Shown in pieces: positions 7,583 through 14,582 of a stretch of DNA of 15,404 nucleotides (position 1 is its first letter; each line of letters opens with the position of its first letter). The position numbers and the translations under genes are program-made. Under the pieces are notes generated by a model. That model saw nothing but the letters and a program-made list of their open reading frames with translations. It was not told the origin of the DNA and ran no database searches. This DNA is from Hyphomicrobiales bacterium. GTDB taxonomy: Bacteria > Pseudomonadota > Alphaproteobacteria > Rhizobiales > Beijerinckiaceae. The stretch spans positions 1 to 15,404 of the forward strand of contig JAATEW010000149.1 of assembly GCA_015655535.1 (NCBI GenBank), read 5' to 3'.

Positions 7583-8545
7583 ATGGATCTGACGACGATG
7601 AGATTGATCGCTCTTCACTTCCCACGGGTCGAACGCATGCGCTTAATAGGTACAGCCGTTACGGTTTTCATCTCGCTCGTCCCGGTTTTCGCACATTTGG
7701 AGCAAGCCTTTGCTCAGGTCATCACCACGACCGTCAACAACCAGCCCATCACCAATATAGACATCGAGCAAAGGATCAAAATGCTGAAAGTGTTGCGCAA
7801 GCCGGCAACGCCGGACGCGGCGCTCGACAGTTTGATCGATGACCATGTCAAATCGGACGAGGTCAAAAAATATCAGGTCAAGCCAACGGACGCGGACATC
7901 AATCATGAAATCGTTCTCGTCGCTGGCGAAATGAAGATCGATCCCAACGCTCTGGTGAGCGAGTTGGAGCATGCGGGAGTCAGTACCGACCATTATAAAA
8001 CCTATTTCGGTACCAAGTTCGCCTTCTACCTTCTGGTTCAAGCCCTCAACAAAGGCATCGAGGCGAGCGAGACGGAGGTCCGCGCGGAACTCCAAAAGGA
8101 AGGCGGCAAGACCGCCGCCGGAGTCGAATATACGGTGCGTCAGATCATTCTTCCTATCCCGGCCAATGCCCCTCAGCCGACAATCGAGGCCCGCGCCCAT
8201 TTGGCCGAACAGATAAGGACACGGTTCAGCGATTGCGAGACCGGCGTCCCCCTGATTCAGGGTATGAATGATGCGGTCATCAAGCCGCCGCTGTCGCGGA
8301 CCTCGCTTCAATTGGGCGAGGGCTTGAAACAAGTGCTCGATAAGACGCAGGTCGGCCACGTCACGGCGCCGCAGAGATCCGCTGCCGGTATCGAAATGCT
8401 TGCGCTCTGCAGCAAAGGAAATGCAAAGGACGATACGTCGGCCCGCGATGCGATCACGCAGAAAATCCTCGCTGTCCGCTATGCGAGCGAGGAAATTCGG
8501 CTTTTGAAGGAACTGCGCTCCCATGCCGTGGTCCAAAAGAGATGA
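7583..8545 (+). CDS. surA: Periplasmic chaperone SurA-like, parvulin-type
   Basis: SurA binds unfolded outer-membrane proteins in the periplasm, LptD being a well-known client. The 320-residue product has a hydrophobic signal segment at about 20-37 with probable cleavage at AFA/Q (44/45). A SurA N-terminal domain starts VITTTVNNQPITNIDIEQRI, and after DDHVKSDEVKKYQVKPTDADI come the helices of the chaperone core. One parvulin-like segment (YTVRQIILPIP onward, about 182-290) follows. E. coli SurA has about 428 residues and two parvulin domains, so this is a short version with a single, poorly conserved one, as is frequent in alphaproteobacteria. ATG 7583 has GGAAAC nearby; a later ATG at 7637 would give a more compact signal peptide and is a reasonable alternative. 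Its stop overlaps the pdxA start as ATGA. Confidence 0.85.
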   Translation: MDLTTMRLIALHFPRVERMRLIGTAVTVFISLVPVFAHLEQAFAQVITTTVNNQPITNIDIEQRIKMLKVLRKPATPDAALDSLIDDHVKSDEVKKYQVKPTDADINHEIVLVAGEMKIDPNALVSELEHAGVSTDHYKTYFGTKFAFYLLVQALNKGIEASETEVRAELQKEGGKTAAGVEYTVRQIILPIPANAPQPTIEARAHLAEQIRTRFSDCETGVPLIQGMNDAVIKPPLSRTSLQLGEGLKQVLDKTQVGHVTAPQRSAAGIEMLALCSKGNAKDDTSARDAITQKILAVRYASEEIRLLKELRSHAVVQKR

Positions 8546-9585
8546 TCGAGGCGAAGCGCGAGAGACTTGAACGGCCTCTCGCGCTGACCAGCGGCGATCC
8601 ATCCGGCATAGGCCCGGAAATCGCATTGCGCGCCTGGCTGCGGACTCATGACGACGCGGCATCGCCAGGCTTCTTCATCATCGCCGACCCGGCGCATCTT
8701 TCAGACCTTGCGGGCCACTTCGGCTGGACCATTCCGATCGCCGAGACCGATCCGGCCGGCGCCTCGGCATTATTCGGACGGGCGCTGCCGGTCGTGTCTT
8801 TGGGACAGCGCATTATGGGCAGACCGGGCGAGCCCGACCCAAGGGATGCCGCGGCAACGATCGCTTCGATCGAGCGATGCGTGGAATGCGTACGTTTGGG
8901 TCTGGCGCCGGCGCTCGTCACCAATCCGATTTCAAAGGAAGTCCTTCACCGCGCCGGTTTTCCGCATCCGGGTCATACGGAGTTTCTGGCCGAACTCGCG
9001 CTTCGCCATTTTAACGAGACGCGGCGTCCGGTCATGATGTTATGGTCTGCGGATCTCGCCGTCGTGCCCGCCACCATCCATGTTCCTTTGAAAGACGTGC
9101 CGCGCCTCCTGACGAGCGCCCTGCTGGTCGAGACCGGCCGCATCGTAGCGCATGATCTGAAGCATCGCTTCGGCATAGAGTCGCCGCGGCTCGCCTTTGC
9201 CGGGCTCAATCCTCATGCGGGCGAAGGCGGCGACATAGGGCGCGAGGACATCGACATCATCAAACCGGCCTTGGCGGAACTCGCGCAAGATGGCATTGCC
9301 GTCAGCGGCCCGCACCCGGCCGACACTTTGTTTCATGCCGAGGCGCGCAAACGCTATGACGCGGTGATCACCATGTATCACGACCAGGCACTGATCCCGA
9401 TCAAGACGCTGGCCTTTGACCAGGCCGTGAACGTCACCTTGGGCCTGCCCTTCATCCGTACCTCGCCGGATCACGGCACGGCTTTCGACATAGCCGGCAA
9501 AGGCCTGGCCGATCCGACAAGTCTTCTCGCCGCCTTGCGGCTCGCGCAACGTCTTGCCTTCGCCGAATGTCCGGTCATCAGCTAG
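8542..9585 (+). CDS. pdxA: 4-hydroxythreonine-4-phosphate dehydrogenase
   Basis: PdxA oxidises 4-phosphohydroxy-L-threonine to the amino-ketone used by PdxJ to form pyridoxine 5'-phosphate, in the DXP-dependent vitamin B6 pathway. The 347-residue product starts with the family pattern LALTSGDPSGIGPEIALRAW (13-32). It has the three metal-binding histidines in their usual contexts: H180 (ATIHVPL), H225 (LNPHAGEGG) and H280 (MYHDQALIPIK). The segments VTNPISKE (126-133), HPGHTEFLA (142-150) and TSPDHGTAFDIAGKG (307-321) are also typical. Length is about 15 residues above the E. coli protein, as a short N-terminal extension. It overlaps surA by four bases and rsmA by 19 bases, so it is co-translated with both; the surA-pdxA-rsmA order is widely conserved. 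Confidence 0.96.
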   Translation: MIEAKRERLERPLALTSGDPSGIGPEIALRAWLRTHDDAASPGFFIIADPAHLSDLAGHFGWTIPIAETDPAGASALFGRALPVVSLGQRIMGRPGEPDPRDAAATIASIERCVECVRLGLAPALVTNPISKEVLHRAGFPHPGHTEFLAELALRHFNETRRPVMMLWSADLAVVPATIHVPLKDVPRLLTSALLVETGRIVAHDLKHRFGIESPRLAFAGLNPHAGEGGDIGREDIDIIKPALAELAQDGIAVSGPHPADTLFHAEARKRYDAVITMYHDQALIPIKTLAFDQAVNVTLGLPFIRTSPDHGTAFDIAGKGLADPTSLLAALRLAQRLAFAECPVIS

Positions 9586-10436
9586 ATGATCTACCGCCGC
9601 TGCGCGAGGTCGTCGCCGCGCATGGGCTCGCCGCCAAAAAGACGCTCGGTCAGAATTTTCTGTTCGATCTCAATCTGACCGCGCGGATCGCGCGTGCGGC
9701 CGAACCTCAGAACGCCGGCGTCATCATCGAGGTGGGCCCAGGGCCGGGCGGCCTCACCCGCGCATTGCTGGCGCTGGGTGCGCCGCGTGTGGTCGCAATC
9801 GAACGCGATGACCGATGTCTCGCCGCCTTGGCCGAGATCGGGGCGCGCTATCCAGGCCGGCTTGATATCATCGCAGCCGATGCGCTCGAAACCGATTTTG
9901 CGAGCCTCACTGGCGCCGCCCACCCGGCACGGATTTGCGCCAATCTTCCCTATAATATCGCGACCGCGCTTCTGACACGCTGGGTTGAGGCCGAGCCTTG
10001 GCCGCCCTGGTTCGACCGGCTGGTGCTCATGTTCCAGAAAGAGGTCGCGTTGCGCATCGTCGCGACACCGGCGCAACGTGCCGATTATGGCAGGCTCGCC
10101 GTGCTCGCCAATTGGCGCTGCGCGACGCGCATTCTCTTCGATGTGCCGCGCGAAGCCTTCACGCCGGCACCGAAAGTCACCTCCTCCGTCGTCGAGCTTC
10201 GGCCTAGAGCGGAGCCCCTGCCCTGCGACCCGAAGCTGCTTTCGGAAGTGACGCAGGCAGCCTTCGGCCAAAGACGCAAAATGCTCCGGCAAAGTTTGAA
10301 GGGCCTTGGCGTCGATCCAGCGGTTTTGCTTGCCGACGCTGGGCTCGAACCGACAAAGCGCGCCGAAGAGATTGATGTCTTGGGATTCGTCGCCATGGCG
10401 CGGGCCTTAGCCAAGATGCGCAGCGTTCATAAGTGA
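9567..10436 (+). CDS. rsmA: 16S rRNA dimethyladenosine transferase
   Basis: RsmA (KsgA) dimethylates two adjacent adenines near the 3' end of 16S rRNA, a late checkpoint of small-subunit assembly; loss gives kasugamycin resistance. The 289-residue product shows the N-terminal KKTLGQNFLFD (24-34) and the SAM-binding loop EVGPGPGGLTRALL (55-68). The acidic residue at the end of strand 2 is in AIERDDR (78-83), the catalytic NLPY motif is at 126-129, and FQKEVALRI comes next, followed by the C-terminal helical domain with AFGQRRKMLRQSLKGL. The ATG at 9567 lies inside the end of pdxA (19-base overlap) and no later start keeps the conserved N-terminus. It is the last gene of the + strand run and converges on gmk with only seven bases between the stop codons. 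Confidence 0.96.
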   Translation: MSGHQLDDLPPLREVVAAHGLAAKKTLGQNFLFDLNLTARIARAAEPQNAGVIIEVGPGPGGLTRALLALGAPRVVAIERDDRCLAALAEIGARYPGRLDIIAADALETDFASLTGAAHPARICANLPYNIATALLTRWVEAEPWPPWFDRLVLMFQKEVALRIVATPAQRADYGRLAVLANWRCATRILFDVPREAFTPAPKVTSSVVELRPRAEPLPCDPKLLSEVTQAAFGQRRKMLRQSLKGLGVDPAVLLADAGLEPTKRAEEIDVLGFVAMARALAKMRSVHK

Positions 10437-10448
10437 GCCGCGCTCACT
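10432..10448. terminator. Palindrome spanning both convergent stop codons
   Basis: Arms AGTGAGC (10432-10438) and GCTCACT (10442-10448) pair perfectly around a 3-base loop. The TGA of rsmA (10434-10436) lies in one arm and the TGA of gmk (complement of 10444-10446) in the other. On the + strand it is followed by pyrimidine-rich CTCTTCCTTC; there is no T run of classical length. It may mark the ends of both transcripts, but the stem is short. Confidence 0.45.
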
Positions 10449-11160
10449 CTTCCTTCAAAAGCTTTTCGACGAATGACGCGATCTGTTCCTTGAGCCGCGG
10501 CGCCCGGCTGCGCTCGGCCGCGAGGATCGATAGAAGATCGTCGAAGGTGCGCTGCAGATCGTCATTGATCAGCACATAATCATATTGGGTCCAGCGCGTG
10601 ATCTCATTGCGGGCATTGTCGAGGCGTTTCGCGATGGTCTCCGTCGAATCCTCGGCGCGCCGTTCGAGCCGCGCCTGCAACTCCTTCATGGACGGCGGCA
10701 GGATGAAAATCGTCACGACATCATTGCTGGCCTTTTGTCGAACCTGCTGCGTACCTTGATAATCAATGTCGAAAAGCACATCGCGGCCTTGCACCAGAAC
10801 GCGCTCGACCGGCTCGCGCGGCGTGCCGTAATAATTGCCATGGACCTCCGCCCATTCGAGCAATTCGCCCGCGTCACGCATCGCCTCGAACCGCTTCTTC
10901 GAAATGAAATTATAATGAATCCCATCGACTTCGCTCGATCGCCGCGGCCGCGTCGTGACCGAAATCGATAGTGTGAGATCGAGGTCCTTCGTCTGCAGCA
11001 GCATGCGCGTCAGCGTCGTCTTGCCGGCCCCCGACGGCGACGAGAGGATCAACATGAGACCACGCCGGCCCGGCGTTTTCAGAGCGTCGGCGGATGTCGT
11101 CTCTCGCACGGCAATGCTCTCCTCGCCTTTTGGCGACTGCGCAAGATTCTGTTTCGCCAT
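10444..11160 (-). CDS. gmk: Guanylate kinase
   Basis: Guanylate kinase phosphorylates GMP to GDP with ATP in nucleotide salvage and synthesis, in the cytoplasm. The product is 238 residues. The P-loop SSPSGAGKTT is at 40-49, the GMP-binding region TTRPRR...EVDGIHY follows, and then FDIDYQGTQQVR, VTIFILPPSMKEL and the lid segment RLDNARNEI. The family usually starts only a few residues before the P-loop strand; here the open frame gives about 30 extra N-terminal residues without recognisable motif. GGAG lies about eight bases before the ATG at 11160, so the longer form is kept, but a shorter product cannot be excluded. In related genomes gmk often follows yicC; here the upstream neighbour is an unknown gene separated by a strong terminator, so gmk must have its own promoter in 11161-11249 or nearby. 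Confidence 0.94.
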   Translation of the reverse strand: MAKQNLAQSPKGEESIAVRETTSADALKTPGRRGLMLILSSPSGAGKTTLTRMLLQTKDLDLTLSISVTTRPRRSSEVDGIHYNFISKKRFEAMRDAGELLEWAEVHGNYYGTPREPVERVLVQGRDVLFDIDYQGTQQVRQKASNDVVTIFILPPSMKELQARLERRAEDSTETIAKRLDNARNEITRWTQYDYVLINDDLQRTFDDLLSILAAERSRAPRLKEQIASFVEKLLKEE

Positions 11161-11234
11161 CGCGGAGCTCCGTGCCGAATAGCATCATAGATTCGGCTGT
11201 CAAAACTTTATGCGAAGCGGCTTAAAACCAAAAC

Positions 11235-11284
11235 ACCCTTCAAAAACACATGGAGCGTTTCCGTGGGTCACGGAAACGCTCCAT
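11235..11284 (-). terminator. Strong intrinsic terminator of the 244-residue unknown gene
   Basis: Arms ATGGAGCGTTTCCGTG (11250-11265) and CACGGAAACGCTCCAT (11269-11284) form a perfect 16-bp stem with a 3-base loop. Read on the - strand the stem is followed by GTGTTTTTG, a T run in the right place; on the + strand there is none. It starts 26 bases after the stop of the unknown gene and ends 90 bases before gmk. Confidence 0.88.
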
Positions 11285-11310
11285 AGAACTTGCCGGTTCG
11301 CAATGCCAGA

Positions 11311-12045
11311 TTAGATGCGCCGCGACACGGATTTCAGAAGACCCTGATAGTCTTCGCTGAGTTCCATATCGACGGCGGGCATGGCAGCCAGCAGAAGCCC
11401 AGCGATGAAGGATTGGTCGTCTCTCGTATCTTCGAGATATTCCTTGATCGGCGGGATATTCGTATCCGGCTCGTGCAGGGCGGTCTTCTGCTGGGCGAGA
11501 ATGGCCTTCCATTCGTTACGGTGCCATTGCGCCAGCGGCTGTGTCAGCTCGACGACGAAATTCGAGGTGCGGGCCTTCTCAAGAAAGCGAATGCCGGCGT
11601 TCCAGGTGTCCTTGGGCTCGAAAGGCTTATCCTCGATGAGCGCGCGGCCGATCATGCCGATATGATCGTCGAGCGTCTCGGGCTTTTCGCAATCCTGACG
11701 GAAATGCCAAAGCGCGAAGGAGCCCGGATAGTTCTCGCCATATTTCTCTTGCAGGCCTTTTTCGACGATCGCAATCGCCGCCGCGTCATGTGCCATGGAG
11801 GCAGTGATGCAAAAGGCGAAAACGGAATCGTTTGCTATGGTCTGGACGCCGCTCAGATTGAGGTCCGACTTCGACAGCGGCGGGACCGAGCCATCCTCTG
11901 TCGCCTTGATACGGCCTGCCCGCTGGCCCATGATGTAATTGGTGATTTCGAGCCAGCCGCCGAGGCTTTCATTGAAGAGATGAGGGTCCACCTTCACGAT
12001 GGCCTCATTCATCGGCGCTTTTCTTGAAGCTACGTCGTTGCCCAT
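11311..12045 (-). CDS. Unknown protein, 244 residues
   Basis: I do not recognise the family. The start is placed at the ATG at 12045 because GGGGAAAG stands at the right distance; an open frame continues 19 codons further up, and a second ATG 11 codons downstream is also possible. The product has no signal peptide and no clear membrane helix. Visible segments include LFNESLGGWLEITNYIMGQRAGRI, SVFAFCITASMAHDAAAIAIVEKGLQ, a charged middle with RQDCEKPETLDDHIGMIGRAL, and FVVELTQPLAQWHRNEWKAILAQQK. It looks mostly helical and acidic, with tryptophans spread through it. It is a single-gene unit: a strong terminator closes it and 205 bp separate it from rplQ. Codon use appears like that of its neighbours. 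It stands where the order of otherwise conserved clusters changes, so it may be lineage-specific. Confidence 0.72.
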   Translation of the reverse strand: MGNDVASRKAPMNEAIVKVDPHLFNESLGGWLEITNYIMGQRAGRIKATEDGSVPPLSKSDLNLSGVQTIANDSVFAFCITASMAHDAAAIAIVEKGLQEKYGENYPGSFALWHFRQDCEKPETLDDHIGMIGRALIEDKPFEPKDTWNAGIRFLEKARTSNFVVELTQPLAQWHRNEWKAILAQQKTALHEPDTNIPPIKEYLEDTRDDQSFIAGLLLAAMPAVDMELSEDYQGLLKSVSRRI

Positions 12046-12073
12046 TGTCTTTCCCCGGCGCCTTGGAGCCCTG

Positions 12074-12091
12074 CCACAGCACAGCCTGTGG
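12074..12091 (-). other. Small hairpin in the leader of the unknown gene
   Basis: Arms CCACAG (12074-12079) and CTGTGG (12086-12091) with a 6-base loop lie about 30 bases upstream of the start at 12045. It is short and may be chance. Confidence 0.3.
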
Positions 12092-12156
12092 AGCGACTTC
12101 ACTCTTTAATTGACCCGCCCGCGGCCCGCTGGAAAGAGCCGCGCGGCAGGAGACCA

Positions 12157-12180
12157 GACATATTCCGCTGTTAATATGTC
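12157..12180. promoter_or_regulatory. AT-rich inverted repeat, candidate operator
   Basis: Arms GACATATT (12157-12164) and AATATGTC (12173-12180) are perfect inverted repeats with an 8-base spacer, about 110 bp upstream of the 244-residue gene. It is AT-rich in otherwise GC-rich DNA, and has the symmetry expected of a dimeric repressor site. No T run follows on either strand, so it is not an obvious terminator of rplQ. Confidence 0.4.
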
Positions 12181-12250
12181 CCGGCCGCGTCATCGCGCCA
12201 AAAATAGAGGCAAAGATTACGCCACCTTCGGGAGGAGCGAGGGCTTGGTC

Positions 12251-12673
12251 TTAGCCGGCAGCCTCTTCGGCAACATTGCCTTGCGGCGGACCTGAATCCT
12301 GACCACGCGCTGTGACATCTCGGTCGACGAATTCGATCACCGCCATAGCTGCATTATCGCCATAGCGGAAACCGGCCTTCAGCACGCGGGTATAGCCGCC
12401 GTGGCGTTCCGCATAGCGCGGCGCCAGGACCGAGAAGAGCTTGTTGACAAGCTTGACGTCCTTGATCTCGGCAATGGCCTGGCGGCGGGCGTGAAGATCG
12501 CCGCGCTTGCCGAGCGTCACGAGCTTTTCGACGACCGGCCGGAGATCCTTCGCTTTGGGCAAAGTGGTGATGATCTGCTCATGCTTGATCAACGCCTGGG
12601 ACATATTGGCGAACATCGCCTTGCGATGCTCGTGCGTGCGATTGAAGCGCCGTTTGGCGCGACCGTGATACAT
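12251..12673 (-). CDS. rplQ: 50S ribosomal protein L17
   Basis: L17 is a large-subunit protein near the exit tunnel region. The 140-residue product shows the typical NRTHEHRKAMFANM (10-23), LIKHEQIITTLPKAKDLRP (28-46), EKLVTLGKRGDLHARRQA and the conserved C-terminal segment HGGYTRVLKAGFRYGDNAAMAVIEFVDR. The last roughly 20 residues are a low-complexity acidic tail. AAGGAG stands at good distance before the ATG at 12673. It closes the rpsM-rpsK-rpoA-rplQ operon, 87 bp after rpoA. No clear intrinsic terminator is visible downstream. Confidence 0.97.
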   Translation of the reverse strand: MYHGRAKRRFNRTHEHRKAMFANMSQALIKHEQIITTLPKAKDLRPVVEKLVTLGKRGDLHARRQAIAEIKDVKLVNKLFSVLAPRYAERHGGYTRVLKAGFRYGDNAAMAVIEFVDRDVTARGQDSGPPQGNVAEEAAG

Positions 12674-12731
12674 GGCTCTCTCCTTTGGAGTTCTTCAAAC
12701 GGCCGCCGTGCCAAGGTACGGCCGAGCTTAT

Positions 12732-12756
12732 ATCCCTCCCCGTTTCGGGGAAGGAT
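12732..12756. repeat. Stem-loop between rpoA and rplQ
   Basis: Arms ATCCCTCCCCG (12732-12742) and CGGGGAAGGAT (12746-12756) pair with one mismatch around a TTT loop, just after the rpoA stop. No T run follows on the - strand. It could stabilise the upstream message or tune the rpoA to rplQ ratio. Confidence 0.5.
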
Positions 12757-12760
12757 GATC

Positions 12761-13777
12761 TCAATAATGCTCTTCGAACCGTTTGGCGAGTTCGTCGATA
12801 TTTTCCGGCGGCCAGCCGACGACTTCCATCCCGAGGTGGAGCCCCATCTGAGCCAGGACCTCTTTGATCTCGTTCAAGGATTTCCGGCCGAAATTCGGCG
12901 TCCGGAGCATCTCTGCTTCCGACTTCTGAATGAGATCGCCGATATAGACGATATTGTCGTTCTTCAGACAATTGGCAGAGCGCACGGAGAGCTCCAGCTC
13001 GTCCACCTTCTTCAGCAGAGCCGGATTGAAGGCGAGCTCGGGGATCGACGGCGCGGCTTCCTCGCGGCGCGGCTCCTCGAAATTGACGAAGACGTTCAAC
13101 TGATCCTGGAGGATGCGGGCGGAGAAGGCGATGGCATCCTCCGGCGTGAGGGCGCCATTGGTCTCGACCTGCATGGTCAGTTTATCGTAATCGAGATTCT
13201 GGCCTTCACGCGTGTTTTCAACACGATATGAGACTTTTCTCACAGGTGAGTAGAGGCTGTCGATCGGGATCAGCCCAATCGGTGCATCCTCGCTGCGATT
13301 GCGGTCGGCCGCGACATAGCCTTTGCCCGTATTGACCGTGAATTCCATCCGGATCTCAGCGCCTTCGTCGAGCGTGCAGATTACGAGATTGGGGTTCAGA
13401 ACCTGAACGTCGCCGACGGTCGCGATGTCTCCGGCCAGCACCTTGCCGGGGCCCTGCTTCTTCAGGACCATCCGCTTCGGGCCTTCGCCCTGCATTTTGA
13501 TGGCGATGTCCTTGATGTTCAGGACGATGTCGGTCACGTCCTCGCGCACGCCAGGGATCGATGAGAATTCGTGCAAAACGCCGTCAATATGGACGGAGGT
13601 GATCGCCGCGCCTTGAAGGGACGAAAGGAGAATGCGGCGCAAGGCATTGCCGAGCGTGAGGCCGAAGCCTCGCTCAAGCGGCTGCGCGGTAATCGTCGCA
13701 AAGCGCTTCGGATCGTCGCCGCCGACGACTTCAAGCTTGTTCGGTTTGATCAGTTCCTGCCAATTCTTCTGAATCAC
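12761..13777 (-). CDS. rpoA: RNA polymerase alpha subunit
   Basis: Alpha dimerises to nucleate RNA polymerase and its C-terminal domain touches promoter UP elements and activators. The 338-residue product has the N-terminal domain with PLERGFGLTLGNALRRILL (33-51), SIPGVREDVTDIVLNIKD and YVAADRN, then a linker around 233-250. The C-terminal domain follows with ELSVRSANCLKNDNI, IGDLIQKSEAEMLRTPNFGRKSLNEIKE. All are as expected. The start codon is GTG at 13777 (MIQKNWQEL is the usual beginning in this group), with AAAGG seven bases upstream. It lies 181 bp after rpsK, and that gap holds several hairpins. rpsD, present between rpsK and rpoA in enterobacteria, is absent here, as usual in alphaproteobacteria. 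Confidence 0.98.
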   Translation of the reverse strand: MIQKNWQELIKPNKLEVVGGDDPKRFATITAQPLERGFGLTLGNALRRILLSSLQGAAITSVHIDGVLHEFSSIPGVREDVTDIVLNIKDIAIKMQGEGPKRMVLKKQGPGKVLAGDIATVGDVQVLNPNLVICTLDEGAEIRMEFTVNTGKGYVAADRNRSEDAPIGLIPIDSLYSPVRKVSYRVENTREGQNLDYDKLTMQVETNGALTPEDAIAFSARILQDQLNVFVNFEEPRREEAAPSIPELAFNPALLKKVDELELSVRSANCLKNDNIVYIGDLIQKSEAEMLRTPNFGRKSLNEIKEVLAQMGLHLGMEVVGWPPENIDELAKRFEEHY

Positions 13778-13854
13778 GGAGGCACCTTTCAGTGATGCGT
13801 TCGAACCGGCGAAACGCCGATTCCTTTGGTCGAAAATACGAAACTTAATCTCTA

Positions 13855-13890
13855 AACGGCCTGCTGCCGACAGCAGTCCGTTGTTTTTTC
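13855..13890 (+). terminator. Intrinsic terminator facing against the ribosomal operon
   Basis: On the + strand AACGG and CTGCTG (13855-13866, one unpaired C) pair with CAGCAG and CCGTT (13871-13882, one unpaired T) around a CCGA loop, followed by GTTTTTTC. That is a good terminator for transcription running opposite to rpsK-rpoA. Read on the - strand the tail is GTTTAGAG, which is weak. Confidence 0.6.
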
Positions 13891-13891
13891 A

Positions 13892-13932
13892 CATGATCCG
13901 AAGCGGAAAGTCTGCAACTTTCCTGGATCATG
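13892..13932. repeat. Long imperfect palindrome of RIME-like type
   Basis: Outer arms CATGATCC (13892-13899) and GGATCATG (13925-13932) and inner arms GGAAAGT (13905-13911) and ACTTTCC (13917-13923) form a long interrupted stem in the rpsK-rpoA gap. The core, ATGATCC next to GGAAAGT, is the pattern of dispersed intergenic palindromes common in Hyphomicrobiales. GGATCATGC occurs again at 14511-14519. Confidence 0.6.
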
Positions 13933-13958
13933 CTTTATTCGCCCTGCCCAGGAGCTGG

Positions 13959-14348
13959 TTAGACGCGGCGGCGCTTGCGCGGGCGGCAGCCGTTATGCGG
14001 GATCGGCGTCACGTCGCGGATCGAGGTGACCGTGAAGCCCACCGCCTGCAAGGCGCGCAAAGCCGATTCACGGCCGGAGCCCGGCCCGGAAACTTCGACT
14101 TCCAGTGTCCGCATCCCGTGCTCGGCAGCCTTCCGGGCGCAATCCTCAGCCGCCATCTGCGCGGCATAAGGCGTCGATTTGCGCGATCCCTTGAACCCCA
14201 TGGTCCCCGCCGAAGACCAGGAAATCGTATTGCCCTGGGCATCGGTGATGGTGATCATCGTATTGTTGAACGTCGAATTCACATGGGCCACGCCGGAGAC
14301 GATGTTTTTGCGCTCGCGGCGGCGGACCTTGGTACCTTCTTTAGCCAT
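13959..14348 (-). CDS. rpsK: 30S ribosomal protein S11
   Basis: S11 sits on the platform of the small subunit and contacts 16S rRNA near the mRNA exit. The 129-residue product has ERKNIVSGVAHVNSTFNNT, TDAQGNTISWSSAG, KGSRKSTPYAAQMAAE and the invariant C-terminus RDVTPIPHNGCRPRKRRRV. The ATG at 14348 (MAKEGTKVRRRERK) has AAGGA upstream; an ATG 16 codons earlier is rejected because it adds sequence unlike the family. It follows rpsM after a 234-bp gap containing palindromes, and precedes rpoA. Confidence 0.98.
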   Translation of the reverse strand: MAKEGTKVRRRERKNIVSGVAHVNSTFNNTMITITDAQGNTISWSSAGTMGFKGSRKSTPYAAQMAAEDCARKAAEHGMRTLEVEVSGPGSGRESALRALQAVGFTVTSIRDVTPIPHNGCRPRKRRRV

Positions 14349-14452
14349 TGATTGTGATCCTTCAGGCGCACCCGTCATTCCAGGTGCTAGGGACATGCGC
14401 CAAAGCGTTCAGGCCGGACAATCCCGGCCCTCCACGCCTTGCCGCGGGAAAT

Positions 14453-14470
14453 CCCCGATCACATCCGGGG
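14453..14470. other. Small GC hairpin in the rpsM-rpsK gap
   Basis: CCCCG (14453-14457) pairs with CGGGG (14466-14470) around an 8-base loop. It lies in the leader of rpsK, about 105 bases before its start. It is short and of unknown role. Confidence 0.35.
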
Positions 14471-14536
14471 GAGCGACGAGCCTAAAGGCGCAACCAGTTC
14501 GGATTGAACCGGATCATGCCCCAAGTCTCTTCAATC

Positions 14537-14582
14537 GCATCAGATTGACCCGAAAAGCGCTTCGCACTTTTCGGTCCGATGC
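14537..14582. repeat. Imperfect palindrome directly after the rpsM stop
   Basis: GCATC (14537-14541) pairs with GATGC (14578-14582), and CCGAAAAG (14550-14557) with CTTTTCGG (14567-14574); GA and TC between them also pair. The element abuts the TAA of rpsM. It shares the TTTTCGG core with 662-704. As RNA it would fold into a strong hairpin at the 3' end of the rpsM coding part without a T run. Confidence 0.6.

Noticed and set aside
7643..8662. 339-codon open frame on the - strand across surA and pdxA
   Set aside because: Antisense to two well-supported, coupled genes; no motifs.
12110..12295. Small + strand open frame between the orphan gene and rplQ
   Set aside because: Basic, motif-free translation that runs into the antisense of rplQ; no ribosome binding site seen.
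13799..13820. GTTCGAACC, like a tRNA T-loop, upstream of rpoA
   Set aside because: No cloverleaf can be built around it; it belongs to the leader with a CGGCG-AAA-CGCCG hairpin. No tRNA was found anywhere in the window.
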